From contig VGJH01000030.1 in NCBI GenBank assembly GCA_016867505.1, positions 1 to 9,469 of the forward strand: a DNA stretch of 9,469 bases. The letters are read 5' to 3'. Source of the stretch: Candidatus Bathyarchaeota archaeon (GTDB lineage: Archaea; Thermoproteota; Bathyarchaeia; TCS64). Position 1 is the stretch's first letter, and every line of letters begins with the position of its first letter. The notes under the pieces were generated by a model, which saw only the letters and a program-made list of their open reading frames with translations, was not told the DNA's origin and made no database searches. The position numbers were made by a program, and so were the translations under genes. Positions 1 to 6,750 of the stretch are shown piece after piece.

Positions 1-1
1 T

Positions 2-715
2 TCAGAAAGTGGAGTAAAAGTTGCCACACGTTACCCTTATGGACAGATGATCGCTGATGGCGGATTAATGAGTAACTCAGAAGAGATGGTAAGATACATT
101 AGGGCACTATTATCGAAAGGGACACTTGAAGGAGTAAAAATCGTTAACTCTGAAACAGTTATTGAAATCATGGAACCAAAAATTAAGATTAGTGAAACAC
201 CCGTCGATGGGAAAAATCATCGCTTTTATGGATATGGGCTACGTATTAAATCAGATTTCCTTGGGTACAAACTTGTACATCATAGTGGTAGCGTTTATGG
301 TTCCAGTGCTTACATCAATATGATACCTGAGAAAGGACTTGGTATAGTAATTTTAGCAAATGGCGGGTACTTCCTTGAAGACATGGGTGAATATGCAATG
401 GCTCTTTTGTTGGATAAGAATCCATATGAGATTCAGTATTTTAAAAGGGGCAAAATATTAGACTCACTCATAGGAACCTACTGGACTTTCCGAAATACTT
501 CGAATTATAAAATTAATCGTAGTGGTGGTATTTTACAGCTTCAGTCAAGTTTTGGTCAAAGAGCTTATTCGACTCCGTTAATACCGGTTGATTTAGACTC
601 TGAAGTTAAGACCCTCAACGTTTATGGTTTAGACACAATTACACCAATACAGTTTGTTGAGAAAGATGGACTTATGATAATGGTCTATGAGCGTACATTA
701 GCTAAGAGAATCTAA
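2..715 (+). CDS. Beta-lactamase-fold serine hydrolase, 3' part (5' end outside window)
   Basis: The reading frame is open to the left edge. It has 15 codons before the first ATG at 47, so that ATG is internal and the gene begins outside the window. The visible part matches the C-terminal half of the class C beta-lactamase / penicillin-binding-protein-like serine hydrolase family: a DGGLMSNSEEM segment (GGL-x-S-x-x-EM is common in this family), then an HHSGSVYGSS segment about 78 residues after the ATG, where the H-x-G triad that lines the active site is expected. The run GLGIVILANGG follows. The catalytic S-x-x-K and Y-x-N motifs would lie upstream and cannot be seen. About 90 residues after the hydrolase core look like a small beta-rich tail domain (starting near IGTYW), as in many archaeal and bacterial relatives. 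Substrate is unknown; peptidase or esterase activity is more likely than antibiotic resistance. The stop lies 3 bases from the stop of the convergent DUF998 gene. Confidence 0.85.
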   Translation, partial: SESGVKVATRYPYGQMIADGGLMSNSEEMVRYIRALLSKGTLEGVKIVNSETVIEIMEPKIKISETPVDGKNHRFYGYGLRIKSDFLGYKLVHHSGSVYGSSAYINMIPEKGLGIVILANGGYFLEDMGEYAMALLLDKNPYEIQYFKRGKILDSLIGTYWTFRNTSNYKINRSGGILQLQSSFGQRAYSTPLIPVDLDSEVKTLNVYGLDTITPIQFVEKDGLMIMVYERTLAKRI

Positions 716-718
716 TTT

Positions 719-1288
719 CTAACCTTCTTTTTTCCACATCCAATAAGCTAAGTTAATCTGCCAAATACTGATTAAACCAGCTGAAGCTGCTTCAGGAATA
801 GCAACGCTACTCCAACGCATTGTCCATATGAGTAGTGCAATTACACCCATTACCCAGCCAATATATGCAAATGATTGCATTCCTTTCTTGTATAGGAAGA
901 CACTATAAATGATAACAGCGCTTGGGAAAGTTACAAAAAATCCGACTGAAACAAAAAAATGCCAAGGTCTAATATTGATATTCAGGACACCTATCGCGAA
1001 AAGGAACAATGCTCCTAGTACATGAACATAGGTCCCGATTCGACCCAACCTGTTTCCTTCAGAAAGTTCAAATAATCCCCTACTGAATCCTAGAATCAGT
1101 AACCCCGTTGCCATTAATCCATAATTAAAGATCATTGACTCAGTTCCACTTGTACCTAGGTCGCTTAGGGCATTACCTGTCCAACTGAACCATGGTGCAT
1201 AACTTATTGCTAAAAAAATTACAATAAAACCAAAGATCGGTGTAATAAAACCAAATATTGCTGATGAGCGAAGCTTGGTAGATTTCAT
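719..1288 (-). CDS. DUF998 family six-helix membrane protein
   Basis: This 189-residue protein is almost entirely hydrophobic, with about six predicted membrane helices (roughly residues 8-30, 52-69, 85-104, 110-133, 139-157 and 165-184) and a basic tail (WKKEG). The segment WFSWTGNALSDLG at 33-45, just after the first helix, is the recognisable signature of DUF998, whose biochemical role is not known. The ATG at 1288 is preceded by AT-rich DNA without a Shine-Dalgarno site. The gene lies 39 bases downstream of the QueT-like gene on the same strand, so the two may be co-transcribed, but no internal promoter or terminator could be confirmed or excluded. Its stop is 3 bases from the stop of the convergent serine hydrolase. 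Family assignment is good; function is open. Confidence 0.8.
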   Translation of the reverse strand: MKSTKLRSSAIFGFITPIFGFIVIFLAISYAPWFSWTGNALSDLGTSGTESMIFNYGLMATGLLILGFSRGLFELSEGNRLGRIGTYVHVLGALFLFAIGVLNINIRPWHFFVSVGFFVTFPSAVIIYSVFLYKKGMQSFAYIGWVMGVIALLIWTMRWSSVAIPEAASAGLISIWQINLAYWMWKKEG

Positions 1289-1327
1289 AAAAACTCTTTG
1301 TTTCTCTATTTGTTAAGAATATCGTTT

Positions 1328-1849
1328 TTAGTCGTATATTTTTATTCCTTTAGATGCTAAAGTTTTTAAAATCTTTGTTGACTGCATTGTTCTCACAATG
1401 CTATAACCTATCATGCAGATGGCAATAATGCTACTTAGTGTAATACTAATTATCATCGCTAACCAAACTGGTAATGAAAAATCAAATATGCTTGGGGGAG
1501 GGAAAAACATCCAAAGGTAGCTTCCGACAGTTATACCAATAATTAGTGATGCACTGAAACATGAAATCATCAAATTATTCCTTCCTCTAAAAATTAAGTA
1601 AGAAGCAATCAAGTTTGCTGCTGAACCTAAAATCACATCAATAGGGCTTAAAAAAAAGTATGCATTCCCAATGAATGCTCCTAGAGTGACTCCAATTATT
1701 CCTGGCCAACCTAAGATGGCTGAAAAAGGTATTAAGAAATCAGCAATTCGAAGTTGTATGGGACCAAAAGATATTGGCGCTAATACAAATACAAGAGCAG
1801 CATACATGGCTGCAAGGACAGTAGCTATACTCAATTCACGAACATTCAT
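1328..1849 (-). CDS. queT: QueT-family ECF substrate-binding membrane protein (queuosine/archaeosine precursor uptake)
   Basis: This is a 173-residue integral membrane protein of the QueT family, the substrate-capture (S) component of ECF transporters assigned to uptake of 7-deazaguanine precursors of modified tRNA bases. Recognisable features are the N-terminal A-x-x-A-A-x-Y-A-A-L-x-x helix, the SFGPIQLRIAD segment at 27-37, and the GAFIGNAYFF...DVILGSAANLIASYL stretch at about 57-85; QueT proteins carry close counterparts of all three. Further helices lie near 97-115 and 127-150. Archaea use preQ0-derived archaeosine in tRNA, so a deazaguanine substrate is reasonable but inferred. No ECF ATPase or T component is in the window, so a shared energising module elsewhere would be needed. 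The start ATG at 1849 is well supported by a strong GGGAGG ribosome binding site at 1860-1865. The long, GC-rich leader upstream probably regulates translation. DUF998 follows 39 bases downstream. Confidence 0.8.
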   Translation of the reverse strand: MNVRELSIATVLAAMYAALVFVLAPISFGPIQLRIADFLIPFSAILGWPGIIGVTLGAFIGNAYFFLSPIDVILGSAANLIASYLIFRGRNNLMISCFSASLIIGITVGSYLWMFFPPPSIFDFSLPVWLAMIISITLSSIIAICMIGYSIVRTMQSTKILKTLASKGIKIYD

Positions 1850-1857
1850 TTAATCTT

Positions 1858-1920
1858 AGCCTCCCTTCACCGGGGTTTTTTTGGCGGAATCGGGTGGGAG
1901 GCCCCACTCACCCGCCACCA
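1858..1920 (-). promoter_or_regulatory. Structured 5' leader of queT, candidate riboswitch sequestering the ribosome binding site
   Basis: On the minus strand, 39 of the 60 bases at 1861-1920 are G or C, in an otherwise AT-rich window. Fold A: CGGGTG (1914-1909) pairs with CACCCG (1896-1891), enclosing a 12-nt loop. The loop bases GCCTCC (1902-1897) pair exactly with GGAGGC (1864-1859), which contains the ribosome binding site; this is an H-type pseudoknot. Fold B: TGGCGG (1917-1912) pairs with CCGCCA (1887-1882), and loop GGGG (1905-1902) pairs with CCCC (1875-1872) across an A6 connector. A and B share bases and exclude each other. The expected transcription start is right at the 5' edge of the element. 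Position, topology and the downstream transporter resemble preQ1 riboswitches, especially class II, where a hairpin loop captures the Shine-Dalgarno sequence. The ligand and class are inferred. Confidence 0.6.
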
Positions 1921-1940
1921 ACAGCAAGACCAGTATCTCT

Positions 1941-1951
1941 TAATATATTTT
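1941..1951 (-). promoter_or_regulatory. TATA box of queT
   Basis: The minus strand reads AAAATATATTA here, a good archaeal TATA box. A start about 25 bases downstream falls near 1920, giving a leader of about 70 nt that begins where the GC-rich structured element begins. Confidence 0.55.
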
Positions 1952-1987
1952 ACTAAAAACAGACTATCCTGTGGAGTAGAATAGTAG

Positions 1988-1998
1988 GTTTTAATTCA
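1988..1998 (+). promoter_or_regulatory. Possible TATA-like box of the GyrI-like gene
   Basis: GGTTTTAATTC lies about 26 bases before the ATG at 2019, the spacing expected if transcription starts at the start codon. No Shine-Dalgarno site is present (the bases before ATG are a T-run), which agrees with a leaderless mRNA. The box itself is a weak match. Confidence 0.35.
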
Positions 1999-2018
1999 TC
2001 ACATACTAGTTTTTTCTT

Positions 2019-2636
2019 ATGGAAAAAATTGATCTTAAGAAAGACTACAAAAAATTTTATACTGCAAAAGAAAAACCTGAGTTAATTACAATCTCAAGTG
2101 GACAATTTTTGACTATTGTCGGTCGAGGAGAACCCGGAGGTAAAGTCTATTCAAACTCTTTAAACGCTCTTTATAGTCTTGCATACACTTTAAAATTTAA
2201 AATTAAGAAAGAGCAAGCTAAAGATTATACTGTGATGGGTTTAGAGGGATTATGGTGGTGGGACAAACCTAAAACATTCAGTATGAAAGATGCTCCTCCA
2301 AGGCAGGAATGGAACTGGAAGTCGATGATTCGTCAACCAGATTTTGTGACCACTAATATTCTGGAAGAAATCAGGTCTGAAGTTTATAAGAAAAAAGGCT
2401 TAGAAGAGGTAAACCTTGTTCAATTAGAGGTTTTTGATGAGGGTTTATCAGCTCAAATTTTGCATGTTGGTCCTTACAGTGATGAAGAAAGAAGCATCGT
2501 CTTATTGAATGATTTTATCAAGGAACAAGGTTATCAGCATAGAGGGCATCACCATGAAATCTACCTTAATGATCCAAATAGAACAGCACCTGAAAAAGTT
2601 AAAACAATAATTAGGCATCCCATAGAAAAACTATGA
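2019..2636 (+). CDS. GyrI-like small-molecule-binding protein (COG4832 type)
   Basis: A 205-residue, probably cytoplasmic protein of the stand-alone GyrI-like / SOUL-fold group that is related to the effector-binding domain of AraC- and MerR-type regulators. Visible family features are GRGEPGG (35-41), LEGLWWW (75-81), the W-rich segment WNWKSMIRQPDFV (98-110), a GPYSDE turn (151-156) and the C-terminal HHEIYLNDPNRTAPEKVKT block (178-196). No DNA-binding helix-turn-helix is present, so it is not a regulator by itself. Some members of this group are reported to hydrolyse cyclopropanoid compounds, using conserved Trp and Glu residues; the rich Trp content here fits a hydrophobic ligand pocket, but activity is inferred. 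The ATG at 2019 follows a T-run and probably starts a leaderless mRNA. The PHP phosphatase gene begins 39 bases downstream and may be co-transcribed. Confidence 0.8.
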   Translation: MEKIDLKKDYKKFYTAKEKPELITISSGQFLTIVGRGEPGGKVYSNSLNALYSLAYTLKFKIKKEQAKDYTVMGLEGLWWWDKPKTFSMKDAPPRQEWNWKSMIRQPDFVTTNILEEIRSEVYKKKGLEEVNLVQLEVFDEGLSAQILHVGPYSDEERSIVLLNDFIKEQGYQHRGHHHEIYLNDPNRTAPEKVKTIIRHPIEKL

Positions 2637-2659
2637 CCACAAGAGTCTAATTGATCTTC

Positions 2660-2680
2660 ATCAACTTTTTTTGAGTTGAT
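2660..2680 (+). repeat. Short inverted repeat overlapping the PHP gene start codon
   Basis: ATCAAC (2660-2665) and GTTGAT (2675-2680) form a 6-bp stem around a loop holding seven T residues. The right arm contains the TTG start codon at 2676-2678. A TTGATC direct repeat also occurs at 2651-2656 and 2676-2681. The element could be a weak translation-control hairpin, or the T-run could end the upstream transcript; it could also be chance. Confidence 0.4.
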
Positions 2681-3512
2681 CGATTATCATATTCATGAGT
2701 ATCATTCAAGAGACACTCTTCATGCAACTATACCAAATTTCATTAAGGAAGCTGAGAAAAAGGGTATTTCTGAAATTGCTTTCACAACTCACCTAATTAT
2801 AAGCAGCCCAGATGTAATCATCAGTATACAAAATAATGAAATACAGGATTATATTGAAGAAATTCATGCTGCCCAAGAATTAACGAATGTCAAATTATTG
2901 GTTGGTTTAGAAGTTGATTATTTCCCTGAAGAAGAACGTAGGTTAGAAACTATTTTGAGTGAATATGATTTCGATATTATTCTTGGGAGTACACATTACA
3001 TTAACGGTTATGATGTTGGCAAAAGAAGTGATGTTGAAGAGTTTTTTTCGGGTAGGCCTTTATCGAAGGGTGTGGACGAATATTTTTCAGTTTGGAAACG
3101 AGCAATAGAAAGTGGCTTATTTGATGTAATGGCTCATCCTGATTATTGGCGTAAGTTTGTTCATTTTCATATAAAAAATCCCACCTGGCAGGATTATGGG
3201 GAAGTTGTATTCGATGCATTGCAGTCTTTAGTTGATAATAAAGTGGGACTTGAAGTAAATACATCGGGTATAAGGCATGGTGTTGGGAGTTTTTTCCCAA
3301 TCCCCGAATTCTTAGTTTCAGCTAAAGAAGCAGGTGTTAAAATTGTAACAATTGGTAGCGACAGTCATGAGCCAACATCAATTGGATATGGCTTCACTGA
3401 AGCCTGTAATCAGTTAAAGGCAGCTGGATTTGATGGTTTGAACTTATTTAGAAACCGTAAAAGTGAACTTGTTAAATTTAATAATCTAAAAAATTTGAAT
3501 TCTGTTATGTAA
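2676..3512 (+). CDS. PHP-domain phosphatase, histidinol-phosphatase (HisK/HisJ) type
   Basis: A 278-residue PHP-family metal-dependent phosphoesterase. The full set of metal ligands is visible: H5 and H7 (HIH), H39 (TTHL), E79 (GLEVD), H107 (GSTHY), H154 (MAHPD), and D229 and H231 (GSDSH). Length and the insert around 110-140 match histidinol-phosphate phosphatases of the HisJ/HisK class, which form L-histidinol, the penultimate step of histidine synthesis. No other his gene is in the window, so the substrate could be another phosphoester. The start is TTG at 2676: there is an in-frame stop at 2652, no ATG or GTG in between, and the family begins with the D-Y-H-x-H motif right at its N-terminus. 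No ribosome binding site is seen, and the start codon sits in the right arm of a small inverted repeat. The stop is 5 bases from that of the convergent aRF1 gene. Confidence 0.8.
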   Translation: MIDYHIHEYHSRDTLHATIPNFIKEAEKKGISEIAFTTHLIISSPDVIISIQNNEIQDYIEEIHAAQELTNVKLLVGLEVDYFPEEERRLETILSEYDFDIILGSTHYINGYDVGKRSDVEEFFSGRPLSKGVDEYFSVWKRAIESGLFDVMAHPDYWRKFVHFHIKNPTWQDYGEVVFDALQSLVDNKVGLEVNTSGIRHGVGSFFPIPEFLVSAKEAGVKIVTIGSDSHEPTSIGYGFTEACNQLKAAGFDGLNLFRNRKSELVKFNNLKNLNSVM

Positions 3513-3517
3513 TTATT

Positions 3518-4768
3518 TTAGAATTGTCTGTAATTGGTTATTGCTGCAATTCCACCAAAGGATCGTATCAGCATCTCTCCTTCTTCAGTGTTAGTTGATA
3601 CGAGTTCAACTGATGCTTTCGAGTTTTCAGCGGCTTTAACCAGAAATTCTATCAAGTCTTCTTTTTCTAAAACTTCAACGTCTCCTTGGCATTTTAAGCA
3701 TCTCAGTGTTGATAGGCTTGCTTCAAATTCAGGAATTTTATCGTTATCTACTATACGGTTTTCCGTGAATCCACAGGTCTTACATTTAATTCTGTAGAGC
3801 GTCCTTCTAACATCTTCACTTATCAGCAAAGTCTGAACATTAACGTTTTTTAAGGCTTGGAGGACTTCCTGCTCACCATAAGTAACTAAACCATCGTCTT
3901 CGCCAATGTGTTTCAAAAATTCTTGGACTACTCTGCGTTCATCGAAATATCGAGCGTTTTTTAGGATTTCCCTGCTTCTGTTAACCATCTCTTTTATGCC
4001 TTCAGGACCTGTGTAGCCAGTATCAACTGTAGCCATGACTTGATCCTTCAGCTCATAATGTAGGAAATCCCCTTTCAGAAAATCTTCCTTAGTTGGGCCA
4101 GGTCCACCTACCACTATGCCTCTTAAGTTTGGGAGGTTTCTGAAGTGTTCAGTGAAATAGTCTCCTAACCTAACGAACCATTCATTCAGGAACATATCTC
4201 TTAATCGTTCATACCTTCTAGAAGACTGTCCACCTGCTCTAGTTTTACCAGCCACACCACTAGTGTATTCTTTAATCATTTCAGTTCGGTTACCCTTTAA
4301 TGTGGCAAAAGCAGCTTCTTTTGAGTCTAATACAACTAAACCATACACATCTTTCGCTGCAAGCATGTTGAAGAGGGGTTCCAGCATGAATTGGTGCTCG
4401 CATCTGTAATAATAGATGCTGATGGGTTCAGGTGGAACGATTACGAATGTCTGCATGTCCCCTACTCCTAACTGGTTACTGGCGATTGTCCCTGCAAAAA
4501 TCGCTAACCCTGTTGGGGGTATCGTTTTAAAAAGTTTCAGACGCTCCATGACTTTTGTTAATGCGTCTTGAACATTTTTTCTGGTGGTTTTAGATTTGAT
4601 GTTGACTGCTGTACCCCACTCATTACGTAGGTCAGTCATGACCTCACTTACAGCTTTACCAGGGGGTATGTAAACACTGACAAGCTCAGTTCCGCGCCCT
4701 TGAAGTGATTCAAGCTGCTCCAGCATCCGCTGGGCTCTTAATCTATCAAGTGGTGCATTTTCGCTCAT
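3518..4768 (-). CDS. prf1: Peptide chain release factor aRF1
   Basis: The 416-residue protein is a complete archaeal class-1 release factor, which reads all three stop codons in the ribosomal A site and triggers peptidyl-tRNA hydrolysis. Domain 1 (about 1-140) carries the stop-codon-reading NIKS motif at 56-59 and the YxCxxxF motif at 121-127 (Y121, C123, F127). Domain 2 carries the catalytic GGQ at 179-181 within the basic segment GKTRAGGQSSRRYERLR. Domain 3 (about 270-416) holds two CxxC pairs, C329/C332 and C357/C360, forming the zinc-binding mini-domain seen in archaeal and some eukaryotic family members. Length is typical for aRF1. The ATG at 4768 is supported by a G-rich site (AAAGGGGGAT) about six bases upstream and a TATA box near 4808-4815. 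The motifs are intact, so a standard genetic code is expected. Neighbours appear functionally unrelated. Confidence 0.97.
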   Translation of the reverse strand: MSENAPLDRLRAQRMLEQLESLQGRGTELVSVYIPPGKAVSEVMTDLRNEWGTAVNIKSKTTRKNVQDALTKVMERLKLFKTIPPTGLAIFAGTIASNQLGVGDMQTFVIVPPEPISIYYYRCEHQFMLEPLFNMLAAKDVYGLVVLDSKEAAFATLKGNRTEMIKEYTSGVAGKTRAGGQSSRRYERLRDMFLNEWFVRLGDYFTEHFRNLPNLRGIVVGGPGPTKEDFLKGDFLHYELKDQVMATVDTGYTGPEGIKEMVNRSREILKNARYFDERRVVQEFLKHIGEDDGLVTYGEQEVLQALKNVNVQTLLISEDVRRTLYRIKCKTCGFTENRIVDNDKIPEFEASLSTLRCLKCQGDVEVLEKEDLIEFLVKAAENSKASVELVSTNTEEGEMLIRSFGGIAAITNYRQF

Positions 4769-4775
4769 TAATATC

Positions 4776-4785
4776 CCCCTTTAAC
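4776..4785 (-). promoter_or_regulatory. Ribosome binding site of aRF1
   Basis: AAAGGGGGAT on the minus strand precedes the ATG at 4768 by about seven bases. Apart from queT, this is the only clear G-rich ribosome binding site in the window, and it fixes the start. Confidence 0.5.
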
Positions 4786-4806
4786 GACTTCATAAAGTGC
4801 TAAGAC

Positions 4807-4815
4807 AATATATAG
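4807..4815 (-). promoter_or_regulatory. TATA box of aRF1
   Basis: The minus strand reads CCTATATATTG around here. A start 24-27 bases downstream would fall near 4785-4788 and give a leader of about 20 nt that contains the ribosome binding site. Confidence 0.5.
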
Positions 4816-4885
4816 GTTACTTAAAATGTGATATCTATTCGAGTTCAAAATTAAGTAAAAAATATTGGAAAAAAATGATTTATCT

Positions 4886-5608
4886 TTACATCATTCGTCT
4901 TCTTTCTTGCATGATTTTTTCTATACGTGTTCTCTGATTCATTAGCTGCTCATTTATTGGTTTCAAAAGCTCTCCAGGTATCCCAACAAACATCTCATCA
5001 ACGTTATATTTCATAATATCAGGAGGACCACCATAATAATGGAGACCTAAACCATACGTCATTTCACCTGTAAGGTATGGTGCAGCAATACAAGCTGAGC
5101 AAAAAGAATTACCAGCTAATCCTAACGGATATTTGCCAAGAAAATTAAGGTATGCATAAGAAATAAGTGAAATTTGGCCTGGTTTTCCCTGAATAAAGAT
5201 AACATCTGGTTCTTCAGTAGCCATATCTAATGGGCATGCAGTGACATAGTTTATCGAGTTAGCTTCAACAACGTGTCTATGAGAGAAAATCCTTCGTGCA
5301 ATTCTAAGAGACGGTGATACACCATGTTCTTCATAATCCGGATCCCCTCTCCTTACATCTGGTTTGATTTCACCTAAACCTAACACATGGAATCCTGTTT
5401 CGCATCCACCTAACTCAGCTTTAGAAGCATAAATGCTCTTATGGTCGTTACGTGCTAAATCAAACATTTTACAAAACGCGGTACTTCCACTGAGCTTTTC
5501 AGCATTTGTAGGAGCCTTTTTTGATAGATAAATTGCTACAGGATCTCGATCCAGTCTAGTATATTTCTTCAAAGTTGCAGATAGTTCATTATAATTTAAT
5601 GTAGACAC
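4886..5608 (-). CDS. DUF169 family protein (COG2043), cysteine-rich, function unknown
   Basis: This 240-residue soluble protein belongs to the DUF169 family, common in anaerobic archaea and bacteria and without an established function. Family landmarks are the N-terminal DPVAIYL strand (22-28, usually 'PPVAVKL'-like), a Cys at 46 (TAFCKMF), the GGCETGFHVLGLG block (67-79) with C69, C125 (TACPL), the PDVIFIQGKPGQ segment (134-145), and FCSACIAAP (169-177) with C170 and C173. Five cysteines, three of them near glycines, suggest metal, cluster or cofactor binding, but this is inference. The start is GTG at 5608; an AT-rich box about 27 bases upstream suggests a leaderless mRNA. The C-terminal 20 residues are strongly basic (TRIEKIMQERRRMM). 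The gene is divergent from the zinc deacylase gene 131 bases away. Confidence 0.8.
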   Translation of the reverse strand: MSTLNYNELSATLKKYTRLDRDPVAIYLSKKAPTNAEKLSGSTAFCKMFDLARNDHKSIYASKAELGGCETGFHVLGLGEIKPDVRRGDPDYEEHGVSPSLRIARRIFSHRHVVEANSINYVTACPLDMATEEPDVIFIQGKPGQISLISYAYLNFLGKYPLGLAGNSFCSACIAAPYLTGEMTYGLGLHYYGGPPDIMKYNVDEMFVGIPGELLKPINEQLMNQRTRIEKIMQERRRMM

Positions 5609-5629
5609 GTATTCAAGGGACCCAAAGTG

Positions 5630-5640
5630 AAATAAAAAAT
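5630..5640 (-). promoter_or_regulatory. Possible TATA-like box of the DUF169 gene
   Basis: The minus strand reads GATTTTTTATTTC, centred about 27 bases before the GTG start at 5608. That spacing would put the transcription start at or next to the start codon. The match to a TATA consensus is only moderate. Confidence 0.35.
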
Positions 5641-5694
5641 CTATGTAAAAATTTTAATTGCATAAAAAGTATATTAAAAGCTGTTTTTTATGAA

Positions 5695-5704
5695 ATTTTA
5701 TAAG
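5695..5704 (+). promoter_or_regulatory. TATA box of the zinc deacylase gene
   Basis: ATTTTATAAG lies 36-45 bases before the ATG at 5740. A start about 25 bases downstream would leave a leader of roughly 12-15 nt. No strong ribosome binding site is visible in that leader. Confidence 0.45.
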
Positions 5705-5739
5705 TTTTAACACGCAGTATTGATGAGCTGTTACTAACT

Positions 5740-6738
5740 ATGACAAAAAAAGTAACAATAGCTGGTGTAAGTGCTAATCCAGGCGAAAAAGCCTATGGTG
5801 TGGTTAAAGTTCCTGACCTCTTTGCGGATGGACAGTACCTTGAGATCCCCTTCATAATTTATAATGGAGCAAATGATGGCCCTCGGGTTCATCTGCAGAT
5901 TGCACAACATCCAAATGAAGTCTATGCATTAGATGGAATCCGTCGAGTGATTGGAGACTTAGATCCCAAAAACCTCTCAGGTGTAATCACCTTCTGCCTC
6001 CCAAATACCGTTGGTTTCAGGTTTGGATTATACTACAATAGAATCATTACACACGACATTAACCGAGTCTTATATGGTGACCCTCAAGGCTCAGTGATGG
6101 AGAGAATAGTGAATGCGTGGTGGGTGAATTTTGTCGAAAATAAAGCTGATTACGTTATTGATTTCCATGGTGTCCCGCAGGAGACCTTTGTATTTTATGA
6201 GGCTCATGGTGTCTCTCCGGATGTTCCTAAGGAAGTGAATGATAAATCGGAGAGAATGGCGAAACTTTACAGCGCCCGCGTACTGAAGAAAGAGACTGAA
6301 GCTTATGGTGGGGGAAAAAGCTTCAGAGGTGCCTGTGTTGATCATGGTATTCCAGCAATTGTCCCTGAAGTCGCAGTTGATGGTGCAGACATCTCTGAAA
6401 CAGGACTTAGAAACATTCTGGTAGATCTCGGAATGATTAAAGGAAAAATCAAATTACCGGAAAAACAATACATTCTCAAGTGGGAGACAGATACAAAAGA
6501 AGCACTTGTTGTAAACCAAAAAGCTGGATTCTTCAAATCAAATGTAAAAACTGGTGACTTGGTTAAAAAAGGTGATAAACTGGGTGTCATTTTTAATCCA
6601 AGAACCTTGCAAGAAGTTGAGACTTTGATTTCACATAGAGATGGGTACGTGTCATCGATTCAGCCTTTCCCTGTTAAAAGCGTAAAGGAAACAATAATGC
6701 AGGTTGATGAGATACTTGAGACAATTGTGAATAAATGA
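5740..6738 (+). CDS. Succinylglutamate desuccinylase/aspartoacylase-family zinc hydrolase
   Basis: This 332-residue protein has the M14-like zinc carboxypeptidase fold of the AstE/AspA family, whose members remove acyl groups from N-acylated amino acids or related amides. The zinc ligands are H57 and E60 (in AQHPNE) and H143 (DFHG). DINR at 106-109 corresponds to the substrate-binding D-x-NR segment, and E210 (VPEVAV) fits the catalytic glutamate. The C-terminal part (about 244-310) looks like the small beta domain of this family, with a biotinyl-lipoyl-like pattern (KTGDLVKKGDKLGVI, then DGYVSSI). The first zinc motif is H-P-N-E rather than the common H-G-x-E. Cytoplasmic location is likely as no signal peptide is seen. 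The substrate is not identifiable from sequence. It ends in a T-run and is convergent with the UMP-kinase-like gene 10 bases away. Confidence 0.85.
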   Translation: MTKKVTIAGVSANPGEKAYGVVKVPDLFADGQYLEIPFIIYNGANDGPRVHLQIAQHPNEVYALDGIRRVIGDLDPKNLSGVITFCLPNTVGFRFGLYYNRIITHDINRVLYGDPQGSVMERIVNAWWVNFVENKADYVIDFHGVPQETFVFYEAHGVSPDVPKEVNDKSERMAKLYSARVLKKETEAYGGGKSFRGACVDHGIPAIVPEVAVDGADISETGLRNILVDLGMIKGKIKLPEKQYILKWETDTKEALVVNQKAGFFKSNVKTGDLVKKGDKLGVIFNPRTLQEVETLISHRDGYVSSIQPFPVKSVKETIMQVDEILETIVNK

Positions 6739-6750
6739 TTTTTTTATTTT
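6739..6750 (+). terminator. T-run terminator after the zinc deacylase
   Basis: Seven T residues directly after the TGA stop, then A and four more T, match the U-rich termination signals of archaeal RNA polymerase. No hairpin is needed or seen. Confidence 0.5.

Noticed and set aside
1671..1853. Plus-strand 60-codon frame opposite queT
   Set aside because: It lies wholly antisense to a well-supported membrane protein gene, and its translation shows no family features.
1872..1882. CGGGG followed by seven T on the plus strand as a terminator
   Set aside because: No plus-strand gene lies upstream to be terminated. The T-run is the A-rich connector of the minus-strand leader.
1883..1920. tRNA-like end on the plus strand (GGCGG ... 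CCGCCACCA)
   Set aside because: The paired ends enclose only about 30 bases, with no T-arm GTTC or anticodon arm. The same bases are better explained as the minus-strand queT leader.
3534..3797. Plus-strand 87-codon frame opposite the aRF1 C-terminus
   Set aside because: It is antisense to the zinc-binding part of aRF1, whose CxxC pairs leave no doubt about the coding strand.
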